A stretch of 25,471 bases of DNA from Chara braunii (lineage: Eukaryota; Streptophyta; Charophyceae; Charales; Characeae), in the NCBI GenBank assembly GCA_003427395.1, contig BFEA01000084.1, positions 2,091,757 to 2,117,227 on the forward strand, in the 5' to 3' direction. The notes under the pieces were generated by a model, which ran no database searches, had not been told where the DNA came from, and saw nothing but the letters and a program-made list of their open reading frames with translations. Below are positions 1 to 10,696 of the stretch, piece after piece. Every line of letters begins with the position of its first letter. The first letter of the stretch is position 1. Both the position numbers and the translations under genes were made by a program.

Positions 1-76
<76 letters not shown>
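1..76. repeat. (TC)n microsatellite
   Basis: An uninterrupted TC dinucleotide tract starts at the window edge and ends at about position 76, so its true length is unknown. It lies outside the retroelement, in flanking DNA. Confidence 0.97.
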
Positions 77-79
<3 letters not shown>

Positions 80-1633
80 TCTTTTTGAATTGGTAATCAT
101 CGTTTCTGAACTCCTCGTCCCTGCACCGGTGATGTCCACCGCCGGCGTCCGCACGCTCGGTCGACGCCCCCGCGACGAGGAAGAGAACTTAGATTTCATC
201 ATCTTCTCTCGACGCACTAACCTTGAGAGACAAGGGTCGCATCGAGTGTTGTATGGAGACGGTGTTGTTACCTATGACCGGGAGCGCGGGGTCTGGCCCG
301 TGTTCATCCCCTACCTCCGATCGTTCCATCTCGCTACTGGCCTTTCCCATCGCAGATGACAACGGCGTCTACTGCGATGCGGATGTACGGCGCACTGTGA
401 GTCGAACGGAGCAAGTCTGTTGGCGAGACCCACCCCGGGCGTTTAATATTAGGGGAGACAGGTTCGTCTTAATTGATTGTTTCGATTCCCCGACTCTAAT
501 ATTGCCTTATACGGATTTGACTGTGTTGCACTGGTCGGCCGCTCACGCCGAGTGGAGGCCGCAGTTTGATTGTCGCTGGTGTCACCAGGGGGACTCGTGT
601 TCTTGGCGACGACTGGTCCTGGGTTACGAGGGAGCGGCACGTTTCCCTGAGCTCTCCCGTAATGTGGGGGCGCTGCCCGCGCAATTTCGAATTCGGGTGT
701 CGGCAAGTTCTCCCGCCACTTTACGCTCTCGGGAACTCCCGTGCGGACTTTGTGAGTCCGACGACGAGGCTTGAAGGCCTCGAACCACCCACCTATGCAA
801 CGAAAACCTGACGACCCGGTCTTCGGTCCTTAGCCATCGTGGCCTCCTCCCCTTGCTGCCCTTCTTCGTTTTGATTCACTACGTCAATTCGTCTTTGCGG
901 AACTATTCGATTTTCGTTACCCTGGACTGCCCCGACCTCCACGGGACTCAGTGGCGAAAGATCAATCCCGAGATAACCTCTGGTTCGAAACGAGAGCCTC
1001 TCGTTCCGACCGGGAGACTCAACCCCTACGGCCAAAAACAAATCCTCGGCCACGCCCCTCCTATAACTCTGATCGGCGACCCGGTACGGGAAGTCGCGAG
1101 GGGGCGTGAGGTTTTGTGTATCACACGCAGGAATAATGGTTGACACAACTTTTCTTTTTCTTTTGGGAAATTCAGGCAGGGAACTTGGCTCGGTCATCGC
1201 GCGGGGAAATCTTTTTTTATTTTTGAATGTTTTGGAAAGAATGCGGGAGACAGCGCGGGCGCTCAGAATTGGGATTCTAATTAGACGAGGATTTTGGGGA
1301 CATCGTATTTTTTTTTTGTAACTGCACGATGCTTCTTACTCTCACACATTTTGCTGCGCTCTGTCCTGCACTCTACTCCCGCCGGACCTTAATTCTAATC
1401 TCAACTGTAATTTTCTCTTATTCCTTTCTTGGCAAGGGCGGTTTTAACTGTAATCTTCTCCCTCTTGGCTTCTCTTCGCGGCAAAACATGTGGCTTCTTC
1501 CCCTTCGTCTCATTGGCCAAAGTTGCGCATGACTCGATCGATGCCTTGAGAGTGGCCACGTCCCCTGCGCCGCAGCCCAGGCATGCCGACTGTAGGCACC
1601 TCCTTCCTTTCTCTTTTCCCCTGTGTGACGCTT
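77..1633. other. Flanking DNA left of the retroelement; no recognised gene
   Basis: This GC-rich stretch lies outside the LTR boundary at 1634. It holds overlapping open frames on both strands: 130-357 plus, 223-774 plus (about 183 codons, Cys- and Trp-rich near its middle with a D-C-R-W-C-H-Q-G run), and 1197-793 minus (134 codons, acidic and basic patches). None resembles a protein family I know, and the frames overlap antisense to one another, as expected by chance in GC-rich DNA. A stretch ending TTCAG at about 1177, after a T-rich run, could be a splice acceptor. A broken host gene or old transposon is possible, but I cannot choose between them. Confidence 0.4.
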
Positions 1634-3872
1634 AACCTCACGCCTTGCGCTGCTTTTCGGTCGGAGTGTTTTGGTTTGCGGAAAGGGGCCCGGGAAAGGC
1701 AGCAAAGATGGGGTGTGCCAAATTGAGTGCGGGGACACTGACAAAACTGAAATCCCCCGTGTTGGTCCGACTGTAGCAAGAAAAAGGTTCATCGTCGCAT
1801 GGATCTTAGGGAGAAAAAAGCGCGCGCGGGACTCGCAGCTATGGGAAATTCAATCCAAAAAGTACCGCTGGACTTCCCAACGAGCCGTCGCTCTTCGTTT
1901 CACGTGAAAGGGGGCGGGTACACACGTGGTATCCCATTTTCAGATGAGGTCTCGTCGACGCTTGTTACACAACTCCGAGTCCGATGTGGAGGGCCTTAAT
2001 CGAGTAGCCTTCTCTTTGTGCTCATCCTCGCCATGTGTACGATAGTGGAAACCCTTGGCTTCGTAACGCTCGAAGCGACCACAATCGCTGCATAGAGTGT
2101 TAGGCGAATGAGGCTCCACTGCCGTCCACGGGACGACGATCAATTCGTTAAATGACAACAACAACGAATAGGGCGGAAAGTGCGTATCAATGATAACAAA
2201 ACCCGCGCCGACGAATCCAGAGCACTGAGTTTCAGGACGAAAGTAGTTACGTCCTTCGATCTTGGCGACAACTTCTCGTACATCCTACTCGCATACACGT
2301 ATCCTTTCCTCGTTGTACAGGAAGGGGCGTGGTGGGGGTATGGAAAGTTGGCGGCCGGTCGGGTTGGGGTCGTCAGTCCACATGGCAGCAAGGGCAAGTT
2401 CAAAACATATTTAATCATACATCATTTGTTTGTCACTCCGGGCAACCAGATCATTCTGTCACTCATCCAATCGTCCTTGCAATCATGCTATAACAAAATC
2501 TCTAATCACGACTCACTGCATGCATATTCCGAAGTGGGAGAAGCAAAGTTACCACGATTCATCCATTATGACATGTCGTGACCTGGAGGAGAGAGAGGGA
2601 GAGAGTATGGACACAGACCAGGAGGGAGGAACGGGTAGGAAGCAATCACAGAATGTCAGGTGATCATATCCAGGGATGTCCCGGCTTAAAAGCCGAGCGA
2701 TCAAAACTCACACTCGAAGATACAACTTTTGGGACAAAAAAGGAAAGAAAGCACTTCTGCTATAAAATTCCACCATAGCCCCAGGCCATGCACTCACTCA
2801 CTTCCTACTCGAACGTCTCACTTGCACTGACGATCCCGACCCTCACGTGCCAATCCACCATGATGATCGTCACCCCGCCGACTTAGCCTCTGCACGGCCC
2901 TGCTCGGATCCCACAGTCCGTCGCACGATCCAGCATGCCAACCGCCAAGACCACAGCCAGCTCGTCAGGACTTTCCAACTCGCACCTTCCTTCATGCCAC
3001 CTAGCCACAGCTTCCAGGAAGCGGGCTGATGAGTCGAGAGAGAGATTTTTGGGGGCGCTTGCGGAATTTATAGCTGCGGAAGAGAAGGTAGACGCTAGGA
3101 AGGGCTAGGACTGAGACAGGGAGGAGTAGGGAAAGGCTCAGGGATTGCCCGACGAAAGCCATGTTGATCCTTTGAATCCCAGCTGTAGCCAATCAGAATC
3201 GTCGTGTACCAGGAGTTTCCTTCTTACACGGCGCGTCTCCTTGGCTAGAGGGAGTAATAGGGGGTCGACAGGGTTTTTCGGCACGGGGATCGGAGCGGGA
3301 AGAAGAAAAGCGCAAAGAATAGCGCAAAACGAAACCGAGATTCAGACGATCAAGAAGGAGAGAAAAGGCACGCGAGGGGAAGGGGGGATGGAAAACGGTT
3401 ACAGAGAACGAAGGAGCGTGAGTGCGAAGAAGGTAGTGTTGAGGGCAGCGTGGGAAGCGGGGAGGAAAGACTCATATGCATGGCGCCGACGCAAAGACAA
3501 AACAGTATCACAAGCGAAACGGTTACAGCTAATTCAAATTAAAAAGTACCATATCAACGTGGTACAGCGAGTGTGGGAGAAAGTCCTATGCCTATTCAAA
3601 TTAATGCGAAAATTCCCAGAGTTTTCCAAGACGAGGCTGAGAACATTTATGCACAAGAGAGGACACGCCAGATCCCGCCCGCTCTAGAATTCCTAGCCGT
3701 CGACCCAATTTCCTAGCACGCTCGCTAAGGTACGTGTAATTCCCTTGTAATTCCCAAATTTGCAAAAGGTAAAATTTCAAAAGTCGATCTGAAGGTCCCT
3801 CATGAAAATACAAAAAGAGGCCACGTCGGGTTGTTAACAAAATTCGACAAAAGGAAAACAAAAGGGGGGGGG
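1634..3872 (-). repeat. 3' LTR of the gypsy element (left copy)
   Basis: This segment matches 23257-25471 in direct orientation. Shared blocks include the starts at AACCTCACG and the stretch ending in GTCGGGTTGTTAACAAAATT just before a G-run at 3862-3871. Similarity begins abruptly at 1634/1635, which fixes the LTR's 3' edge in element sense. Its other edge is uncertain: the homology is still running when the right copy leaves the window, so the LTR may extend past 3872. The terminal bases are not the usual TG...CA. The copies differ by many transitions and by indels, including a 37-bp segment at 2745-2781 found only here. Open frames in it are short and not conserved between copies. Confidence 0.85.
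3063..3073 (-). promoter_or_regulatory. LTR TATA box (3' LTR copy)
   Basis: The minus strand reads CTATAAATTCC and the same site is conserved in the other LTR at 24653-24663. It lies inside the LTR, as expected for a U3 promoter, and would place transcription start about 30 bp further left, near 3035, where the minus strand reads AATCTCTCTCTCGAC. Conservation between copies is seen; promoter function is inferred. Confidence 0.45.
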
Positions 3873-4974
3873 GGACGAAAGATATCGCAGGTCCGGAAGT
3901 TGGCGCGTCACATATGTGACGCTCAGTGGGTTCCAAAATTATGCGATCTCCTGATTGCATGCACGAAAGCCAATTTACATGTCGAAGGAGGAAGAAGGGG
4001 GCGACGGGATGAACGAGGAATCGAGCGTATTAGAACGGACAGGATTTCGTATCAACACCAGATCGGGCCAGAATCCATTGTTGACGCCAACTTCAATTCG
4101 ATTTGCAGGATCTTCACAATTCGTGTTGGCTTGCAGATTCTCTATCATTCAGCCCTGTCATGTGCAACTCCTTGCTTCTTTGATGACGCTACCATGGTCC
4201 GCCAAATCTTGCCTGGTCTTGCCTCATCACTAGAAATCGAGGAGAGGGTGATGGAGCGGTCTAGGCCATTTAGTTGGGAGGGGAGGAAAGAAGTCGGAGG
4301 CTTCATCACCGAGATCGACAAAGCGGACGATTCGGTGCACTCGAGGGAATCGATGGTTGGGTCGAAAATGGGAGAGGAGATAGTCGGGAAATAGGGTCGG
4401 GATAGTCCGGAGGATATTATTGCGTAGAGATTCATAGTTTTCTACCGCGGGAAAAGTTCCGGAGACGATGCAATACAACTCCATATGGTTGTGTTGCCTC
4501 CATGCGACACTGAAAATAAGGATGTTGAGAGGGAAGGAGGGGGAGCGGTGTGGAAAGACCGTGCACAAGAGTCGCACAACAAAGTGGTGGCAGAAGAGCT
4601 GGTAGGTGAATATGAGATAGGGTAGGTGGAATTGGACATGAAGGAGAGGAGAAAAGGAAAGATAATCAAGAGGGTGGCGGTAAATTGGACGAGGACGGAG
4701 CGCCCGTGCGGGGAGGAGGACGGGGACAAAGCGCGGAGGGGGAGGAGGAGGAAGGAGATGTCGAGCGAGAGCGGCGGCGCCGACGGGAGGATTTTGCGCC
4801 ATCGTGACGGCTGGCGGCGTCGGAGGGGACTTCGGGGTTCAGGGCAGATCCTCCTCGAGTCCTCGTGCGCCAAGTGGCACTCGGGCCAGAGGAGCCTCCT
4901 AGGGCTTGGGCGCTGATGCCTCCTCTTCTTCCTTCGTCGTTGATCGGCCTTCCGACTCTTCTTCCGCACGATGG
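3873..4974 (-). other. LTR extension or 3' untranslated region, with candidate polypurine tract
   Basis: This segment lies between the provable LTR homology and the decayed ORF at 4975. Two overlapping minus-strand frames cross it (4802-4230 and 5005-4442). They are rich in Pro, Ser, Leu and Arg from C-rich DNA, and the second has one strongly hydrophobic stretch (TATLLIIFPFLLSF). Neither resembles a known family. The longest pyrimidine run on the plus strand is at 4918-4937; on the minus strand it reads GAAGGAAGAAGAGGAGG, a polypurine tract in the right orientation. If it is the plus-strand primer, the LTR would end near 4915 and be about 3.3 kb long, but no TG follows it. Confidence 0.35.
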
Positions 4975-5448
4975 CTATGCGACCTGGGTCGTCGTTCGAT
5001 GGCACCTACGTGTGCCAGATGAGCATTCCAGAACTCGTTCAAGATTGGAATTATCCGGCGCGAGTTCGTTCAGGTCCAGATAGCACAAAGCCGTAGGATC
5101 GTGATCGCTCAAGTATTGACCGAAATCCTCTGTACAATTTGCCCAAATTACCATTGGCATCAACATTCTCTCCACACTGACAGGTGGAACTTGGCTAGGA
5201 TCGCTCGGATTGAAAGAGATGCTGCTCGTTGGCAGATCGTCAACAAGCTAAGATAGAAACGTGAGGATCTCGTAGGCGACAGTCACTCGACCTCCTTCGA
5301 CGATCTCTCCACAGAGGAGACCAACTAAGGTGTCGTCGGTCTCGGCCTCCTCCTGCCATGCTTGCGCTAGCATTAGTGAGATCTCGTTATAGATCTCAAA
5401 CTTTCGGTTGCTATAATACCATGCTCATTGACACTTCACCGTTAGCAT
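4975..5448 (-). pseudogene. Decayed 158-codon ORF of unknown function, upstream of the 3' LTR
   Basis: Read on the minus strand from an ATG at 5448-5446 to a TAG at 4977-4975, one frame is maintained over 474 nt with two internal stops, TGA at 5427-5425 (codon 8) and TAG at 5250-5248 (codon 67). Composition is protein-like: acidic, with helix-forming stretches such as NEISLMLAQAWQEEAETDD near codons 21-39 and VERMLMPMVIWANC further on, and little low-complexity sequence. I do not recognise a family. It lies after pol and just before a candidate polypurine tract, where gypsy elements may carry env-like or accessory ORFs. It could also be a captured host exon. No transmembrane segment is evident within this frame. 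Confidence 0.45.
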
Positions 5449-5746
5449 GCACACACTGACCGTCGCGAATTTATGTAAGAAGGATGGAAGGGAGGATCGT
5501 AGCGGGGCGAATCTCCAAGGTTAGAAGGGGATTGGCCCAAAATGGCCACTTGTGGTTAATGGACCCCATAAAATTCGCCGAATTGGATAGCGAAGCTTGT
5601 AAACGAAATGTTAGCGAATTCGTGGTTTTTAAACCTCAATTCGTGCTTTGTGTTCATGAAAATGAATCCATGTTTGCGAATTCGTGGTTTTTGAAACCCG
5701 AAATATCCATTAACGTGATGAACAACTCTCTAAAGCCAACCTAGTG
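5449..5746. other. Unique spacer with a short duplication
   Basis: No gene is seen. The motif GCGAATTCGTGGTTTTTRAA occurs at about 5614 and again about 62 bp later at 5676, a two-copy degenerate tandem repeat unlike the neighbouring satellite monomer. The ORF at 5484-5744 covers it, lacks any recognisable domain and is probably chance. Confidence 0.4.
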
Positions 5747-6996
5747 TTCTTCGAAATTGTATCCAGGTGTACGTTCGGGATTTTCGCTACTGAAATTGCA
5801 CTTCGGGATTTCGGAATTTTACTTAGCCGTTTCTCGAAATTATATCCAGGCGTACGTTCGGGATTTCGCTACCGAAATCACACTTCGGGATTTCGAGATT
5901 TCACTTAGTCATTTTTCGAAGTTATATTCACACTTGCGTTTGGGATTTCGCTACCGAAATCACACTTCGGGATTTTGAGATTTTACTTAGTCGTTTTTCG
6001 AAAAATTATATCTGAACGTACCTTCGCGATTTCGCTACTGAAATCGCACTTCGAGATTTCGGGATTTTACTTAGCCGTTTCTCGAAATTATCTTCAGGCA
6101 TGCGTTCGAGATTTCGCTACCGAAAATTGCACTTCGGGATTTCGGGATTTTACTTGGTCATTTCTTGAAGTTATATCCTCACGTGCGTTCGGGATTTCGC
6201 TATTGAAATCGCGCTTCGGGATTTTGGGATTTTACTTAGCCATTTCTCGAAGTTATATCCGCACGTGCGTCGAAATTTACTACCGAAATCACACTTAAGG
6301 ATTTCGGGATTTTACTTAGCCGTTTCTCAAAGTTATATTCTCACGTGCGTTCGGGATTTCGGTACCGAAATCGCACTTCAGGATTTCAGGATTTTACTTA
6401 GTTGTTTCTCGAAAAATTATATCCGAACGTACATTCGGGATTTCACTACCGAAATCATTCGTCAGGATTTCGCGATTTTACTAAGTCATTTCTCGAAATT
6501 ATATCCAGCCGTATGTTCGGGATTTCGCTACTTAAATCGCACTTCGGGATTTCAAAATTTTACTTAGTCATTTCTTGAAGTTATATCCGCACGTGCGTTC
6601 GGGATTTCGCTACCGAAATCGCACTTCGGAATTTCGGGATTTCACTTAGTCGTTTTTCGAAATTATATCCGAACATACGTTCGGGATTTCGCTACTGAAA
6701 TCACACTTTGGGATTTCGGGATTTCACTTCGTCATTTCTCGAAGTTATATCCGCACGTGCGTCGGGATTTCGCTACCGAAATCACACTTAAGGATTTCAG
6801 GATTTTACTTAGCCGTTTCTCGAAGTTATATTCGCACGTGCGTTCGGGATTTCATTACCGAAATCGCACTGCGGGATTTCGGGATTTAACTTAGTCATTT
6901 CTCGAAGTTATATCCGCATGTGCGTTCGGGATTTTGCTACCAAAATCGCACTTCAGGATTTCGGGATTTTACTTACCCGTTTCTCGAAATTATATC
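5747..6996 (+). repeat. Satellite family A, about 15 tandem monomers of about 82 bp
   Basis: Counting from one ACTTAG-equivalent to the next gives 5821, 5903, 5985, 6069, 6152, 6234, 6314, 6396, 6480, 6562, 6644, 6726, 6807, 6889 and 6971, a period of 80-84 and mostly 82 bp. Each monomer carries a dyad of the form GATTTCG-CTAC-CGAAATC, then a cacttcgggatttcgggat-like stretch, ACTTAG, TTTCTCGAA and TTATATCC. Monomers vary by point changes and 1-2 bp indels. Open frames of 70-107 codons across the array are a by-product of the repeat. Confidence 0.95.
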
Positions 6997-7036
6997 CAAC
7001 AGCAGAATCGCTACCGCTCAGCACAATCGTCACCAC
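6997..7036. other. Junction between satellite families A and B
   Basis: A 40-bp non-repeat stretch separates the last family-A monomer from the first family-B monomer. It contains two short related pieces, CAGAATCGCTACCGCTCAG and CACAATCGTCACCACTGG. Confidence 0.5.
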
Positions 7037-9030
7037 TGGGTGTTTCGCTAGCAAAACGCACTTCGGGATTTTCGAGATTCACTTAGTTAAATCCTAATGT
7101 TATATTCCCCTGCGATTCGGTATTTCATCACCAAAACACACTTCGGGATTTTCGGGGTTTCCTAAGCTGTATCCCATTGTAAAACCCCCCAACAAACTTC
7201 GGGGTTTTCGGGATTAACCTAGTTGTATTCCGATGTTATATCCCCCTAAGATTCGGTGTTTTGTTACCGAAACACACTTCAGGATTTTCGGGTTCACTTT
7301 GTTAAATTCCAATGTTATACCCCCCTAAGATTCGGTGTAGCAAAACGCACTTCGGGATTTTCGGGATTCACTTAGTTAAATCGTAATGTTATATCCCCCT
7401 GAGATTCGGTGTTTCGTCACCGAAACACACTTCAGGATTTCCGAGGTTTCCTTTGTTTTATCCCACAGTTAGACCCCCCACAAATTCAGTGTTCCGTTAC
7501 CGAAACACACTTTGACGTTTTCGGGATTTACTTAGTTGTATTCCGATGTTATATCCCCATAAGATTCGGTGTTTCCTTACCGAAACACACTTCAGGATTT
7601 TCAGGATTCACTTTGTTAAATTCAAATATTATTTCCCCCTAAGATTCAGTGTTTTTCTAGTGAAATGCAGTTCGGGATTTTCGGGATTCACTTAGTTAAA
7701 TCCTAATGTTATATCCCCTTGAGATTCGGTGTTTCGTTACCGAAACACACTTCGGGATTTTCGGGGTTTCCTTAGTTCTATCCCACTATTAGACCCCCCA
7801 CAAATTCGGTGTTTCGTTACCGAAACACACTTCGGGGTTTTCGGGATTTACTTATTTGTATTCCGATGTTATATCCCCCTAAGATTCGGTGTTTCATTAC
7901 CGAAACACACTTCTGAATTTTCGGGATTCACTTTATTAAATTCCAATGTTATCTCCCCCTAAGATTCGGTGTTTCGCTAGCGAAACGCACTTCGGGATTT
8001 TCGAGATTCACATAGTTAAATCCTAATGTTATATCCCCTGAGATTCGGTGTTTCGTCACCGAAACACACTTCGGGATTTTCTGGGTTTCCTTAGCTGTAT
8101 CCCACTATTAGACCCCCCACAAATTCACTGTTTCGTTACCGAAACACACTTCAAGGTTTTCGAGATTTACTTAGTCGTATTACGATGTTATATGCCCATA
8201 AGATTCGGTGTTTCGTTACTGAAACACACTGCGGGATTTTCGAGATTCACTTTGTTAAATTCCAATGTTATATCCCCCTAAGATTCGGTGTTTCGCTAGC
8301 GAAACGCACTTCGGGATTTTCGGGATTCACTTAGCTAAATCCTAATGTTATATCCCCCTGAGATTCGGTGTTTCGTTATCGAAACACGTTTCGGGATTTT
8401 CAGGGTTTCCTTAGTTCTATCCCACGATTACACGCCCCACAAATTCGGTGTTTCGTTACCAAAACACAGTTCGGGGGTTTCGGGATTTACTTAGTTGTAT
8501 TCTGGTGTCATATCCTCCTAAGATTCGGTGTTTCGTTAACGAAACACACTTCGGGATTTTCGTGGTTTCCTTAGCTGTATCCCAGTGTTAGACCCCCCAC
8601 AAATTCGGTGTTTCGTTATCGAAACACACTTCGGGGTTTTTGGGATTTACTTAGTTGTATTCCGATGTTATATCCCCATAAGATTCAGTGTTTCGTTTTC
8701 GAAATACATTTTGGTATTTTTGGGATTCACTTTGTTAAATTCTAATGTTATATCCCCCTAAGATTCGGTGTTTCGCTAACGAAACGCACTTCGGGATTTT
8801 TGGGATTCACTTAGTTTAATCCTAATGCTATATCCTCATGAGATTCGGTGTTTCATTATCGAAACACACTTCAGGATTTTTGGGGTTTCCTTAGTTGTAT
8901 CCCACTAGTAGACCTCCCACAAATTCGGTGTTTCGTTACCGAAACACATTTCGGGTTTTTCGGGATTTACTTAGTTGTATTCTGATGTCATATCCCCCTA
9001 AGATTCGGTGTTTCGTTAACGAAACGCACT
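7037..9030 (+). repeat. Satellite family B, direct orientation, about 25 monomers in a 4 x 80 bp higher-order repeat
   Basis: The monomer is 80 bp and contains the dyad GTGTTTCGTTACCGAAACAC or a variant. Four monomer types alternate. One has TTGTATTCCGATGTTATAT, one TTAAATTCCAATGTTATAT, one TTAAATCCTAATGTTATAT with a palindromic GTTTCGCTAGCGAAAC, and one ends in a C6 run (TTAGACCCCCCAC). The C6 monomer recurs at about 7182, 7470, 7791, 8110, 8430, 8590 and 8910, so the higher-order unit is 320 bp, with a 160-bp step at 8430-8590 where two monomers are missing. The array stops abruptly in mid-monomer near 9030. The repeated 77-codon frames, about 320 bp apart, are not genes. Confidence 0.95.
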
Positions 9031-9104
9031 GAGGGTCTAGGGGGAAGGAAGTGGATGTAGTGGCAGAGGAGAAGTTTGGTGTGGTGGCAGGGTGGGGCGA
9101 TCAC

Positions 9105-9179
<75 letters not shown>

Positions 9180-9260
9180 CATCTATCTATCTATCTATCT
9201 ATATATCTATCTATCTATCTATCTATCGATTTATTTGTGTGTGTGTGTGTGTATGTGTAT
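9105..9260. repeat. Compound microsatellite (CT)n-(AT)n-(ATCT)n-(GT)n
   Basis: Four adjacent simple repeats run without unique DNA between them: CT to about 9144, AT to about 9176, ATCT/CTAT to about 9228, then GT/ATGT to about 9260. ORFs read through them in all frames and are meaningless. Confidence 0.95.
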
Positions 9261-9350
9261 GTGACAAATCTAAAGCACTCGAATCAAAGATGTGTCTTCG
9301 TTGCTAACTTTTTTTTTCCATATTTTGTCTCTGTATGCGCATGTATGTGA

Positions 9351-9690
9351 ATGTCGTTTGCGACAGTGATGTACGTTGTCAACTGCCAAGCAAGAACCTG
9401 TCACACAAAATGTCATGACTTCTCGTGTCAAGGTGAGTTGTATTATGCCTTGGAGGCATCTATGATGTCAGCAACCTATCATCTTATTGCGCTTAATCAC
9501 TGTGCTATATGTCAGAATGATTCATTTAAGGGTGTTCAGATCTTAACCATGTAATGTGTTCAGTTCTCACTTTTCATTTTCGGTGTTTTTTTCTGTATTT
9601 CTCTTTTGCAGGTTTTGTTTCAGATAAAATTAATGTTCCGCATCAATCTTTCGAGATATTTCCGGACAGTAAGATCCGTACTACTGTATG
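9351..9690 (+). other. Possible captured gene fragment: two short exons around a consensus intron
   Basis: An open frame from ATG at 9351 reaches CAAG|GTGAGT at 9432/9433. A pyrimidine-rich acceptor TTTGCAG ends at 9611. Joining the two keeps the frame open for another 26 codons to a TGA at 9690. The predicted first exon is Cys-rich (spacing like C-x4-C-x3-C-x5-C). A donor-like GTAAGA at 9669 and an acceptor-like GTATGTGGCAG ending at 10262 could add a further intron, inside which the hAT-like insert at 9743 would sit. I do not recognise the protein. Splice motifs occur by chance, so this is only a candidate. Confidence 0.2.
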
Positions 9691-9734
9691 ACCTTCCACT
9701 TTTTCATGATTCTCTTAAAAAAAAGGAAAACAAC

Positions 9735-10083
9735 GTATATTACTAAGCTATCGGCGAGGCCGGCCGAGACACCTTGTTTTCTAGGGCGGCCCGGCCGTGC
9801 AAGGGCCCAGAAAAAAAAAACCGAAAAAACACTAGTTATGCGGAAATATAAACTGAACAACTTTTGCCTCAGGGTTATATCCAAATTCTTTACCAAATTT
9901 AAAATAAAAATAAAAAGTAAAAAATTATATATTTTTTGTATTTTTATCACGGTTACGCCAGACCTGGATACCGGACCAGTCCAGACGTCCAGATCGTAAC
10001 CATGATTTTTATTATATATATATATATTTTTTGGCCCGGCTGGGCAAGTGGTGCTGGGCCACTCTGGTAGCCTATGTATATTA
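9735..10083. mobile_element. Non-autonomous hAT-like MITE, about 333 bp, with 8-bp target duplication
   Basis: GTATATTA occurs at 9735-9742 and 10076-10083. The 333 bp between them have imperfect inverted ends: the left starts CTAAGCTATCGG and the right, read inward, starts ATAGGCTACCAG. GC-rich subterminal blocks (GGCCGGCC and GGGCGGCCCGGCC on the left, GGCCCGGCTGGGC and GCTGGGCC on the right) flank an AT-rich core. An 8-bp duplication and TA(A/G)GC-like ends suit the hAT superfamily. There is no transposase. The duplication is AT-rich and the ends are imperfect, so the call is moderate. Confidence 0.5.
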
Positions 10084-10665
10084 TCATTTTTGTGTCATTT
10101 GTCTAACTTCAATATGTTTGTGAAACACTAGAACGTAGCAGTCAGATTTTTTTGCACCTCATAGATTGAGCAGTATAAAACAAGTCTATCATGTGCTCTT
10201 TGAGAGACTGATTTGTTCATGTTCTTTTTATTCTCCGTACTTTGTCCTGATGTATGTGGCAGGTGTCCCGACTTCAACATCAATAGAAACTTCGTGATTT
10301 CGTGCTTGACAGATGCCTGAGGGACGAGAGGTTGACGAGCATAGATGGAGTTAAACATCTCCATTACAATTCACAGTCATGAGGGGGGTTGCAAGAGGAG
10401 CTCAAGGTGACCCTTGTAGAAAAGAAGAGGATTGTCAAATATCCTAGCTTATAGGAAGACTGTGGCAGTTGATTGTAGGGGGCCTGCTGTTTTCCGGGGT
10501 TCTGCATTCGGTCCAATTGCCTTCACTTATTTCTTTCTTTTTTTTATCCCTTTTTCAAACCAATGTTGAAGGTGGTGGTTGAAAAACACATTGATCGTGC
10601 ATATATCGACAATACTCGTTGCTAGGGCTAGCTTTGTAGGAGGTTTTTGCCTTTTGTTTTTGTTT
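10084..10665. other. Spacer DNA without a firm gene
   Basis: AT-rich spacer between the two satellite blocks. On the plus strand a short coding-like frame at about 10285-10380 contains DFVLDRCLRDERL and ends in TGA. An antisense frame (10364-10128) overlaps part of it. Neither belongs to a family I recognise. Confidence 0.3.
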
Positions 10666-10696
10666 TCACCTTTCTTTTTGTTTCACTGTGGATATC

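Noticed and set aside
793-1197. 134-codon minus-strand ORF in the flanking DNA
   Set aside because: It overlaps plus-strand frames of similar quality and has no recognisable domain; not strong enough for a gene call.
3145-3687. 180-codon plus-strand ORF in the left LTR
   Set aside because: It is antisense to the element and interrupted in the right LTR copy, where only a 60-codon part remains open; composition is purine-tract Arg/Lys/Glu.
7409-8574. Four plus-strand ORFs of 68-77 codons with similar proteins at about 320-bp spacing (and the many similar minus-strand ones at 12496-16207)
   Set aside because: They are translations of the satellite higher-order repeat; the spacing equals the repeat and different arrays are open in different frames, so they are not a gene family.
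5747-9030. C6/G6 runs every 320 bp as possible G-quadruplexes
   Set aside because: There is only one G run per 320 bp, so four runs are not close enough to fold together.
8988-9350. ORFs rich in Ser-Leu and Ile-Tyr
   Set aside because: Direct translation of CT, AT and ATCT microsatellites.
9700-10100. GC-rich island with AT-rich core as a possible structured RNA gene
   Set aside because: The 8-bp flanking repeat and inverted ends explain it better as a MITE; no tRNA, snRNA or rRNA signature was seen.
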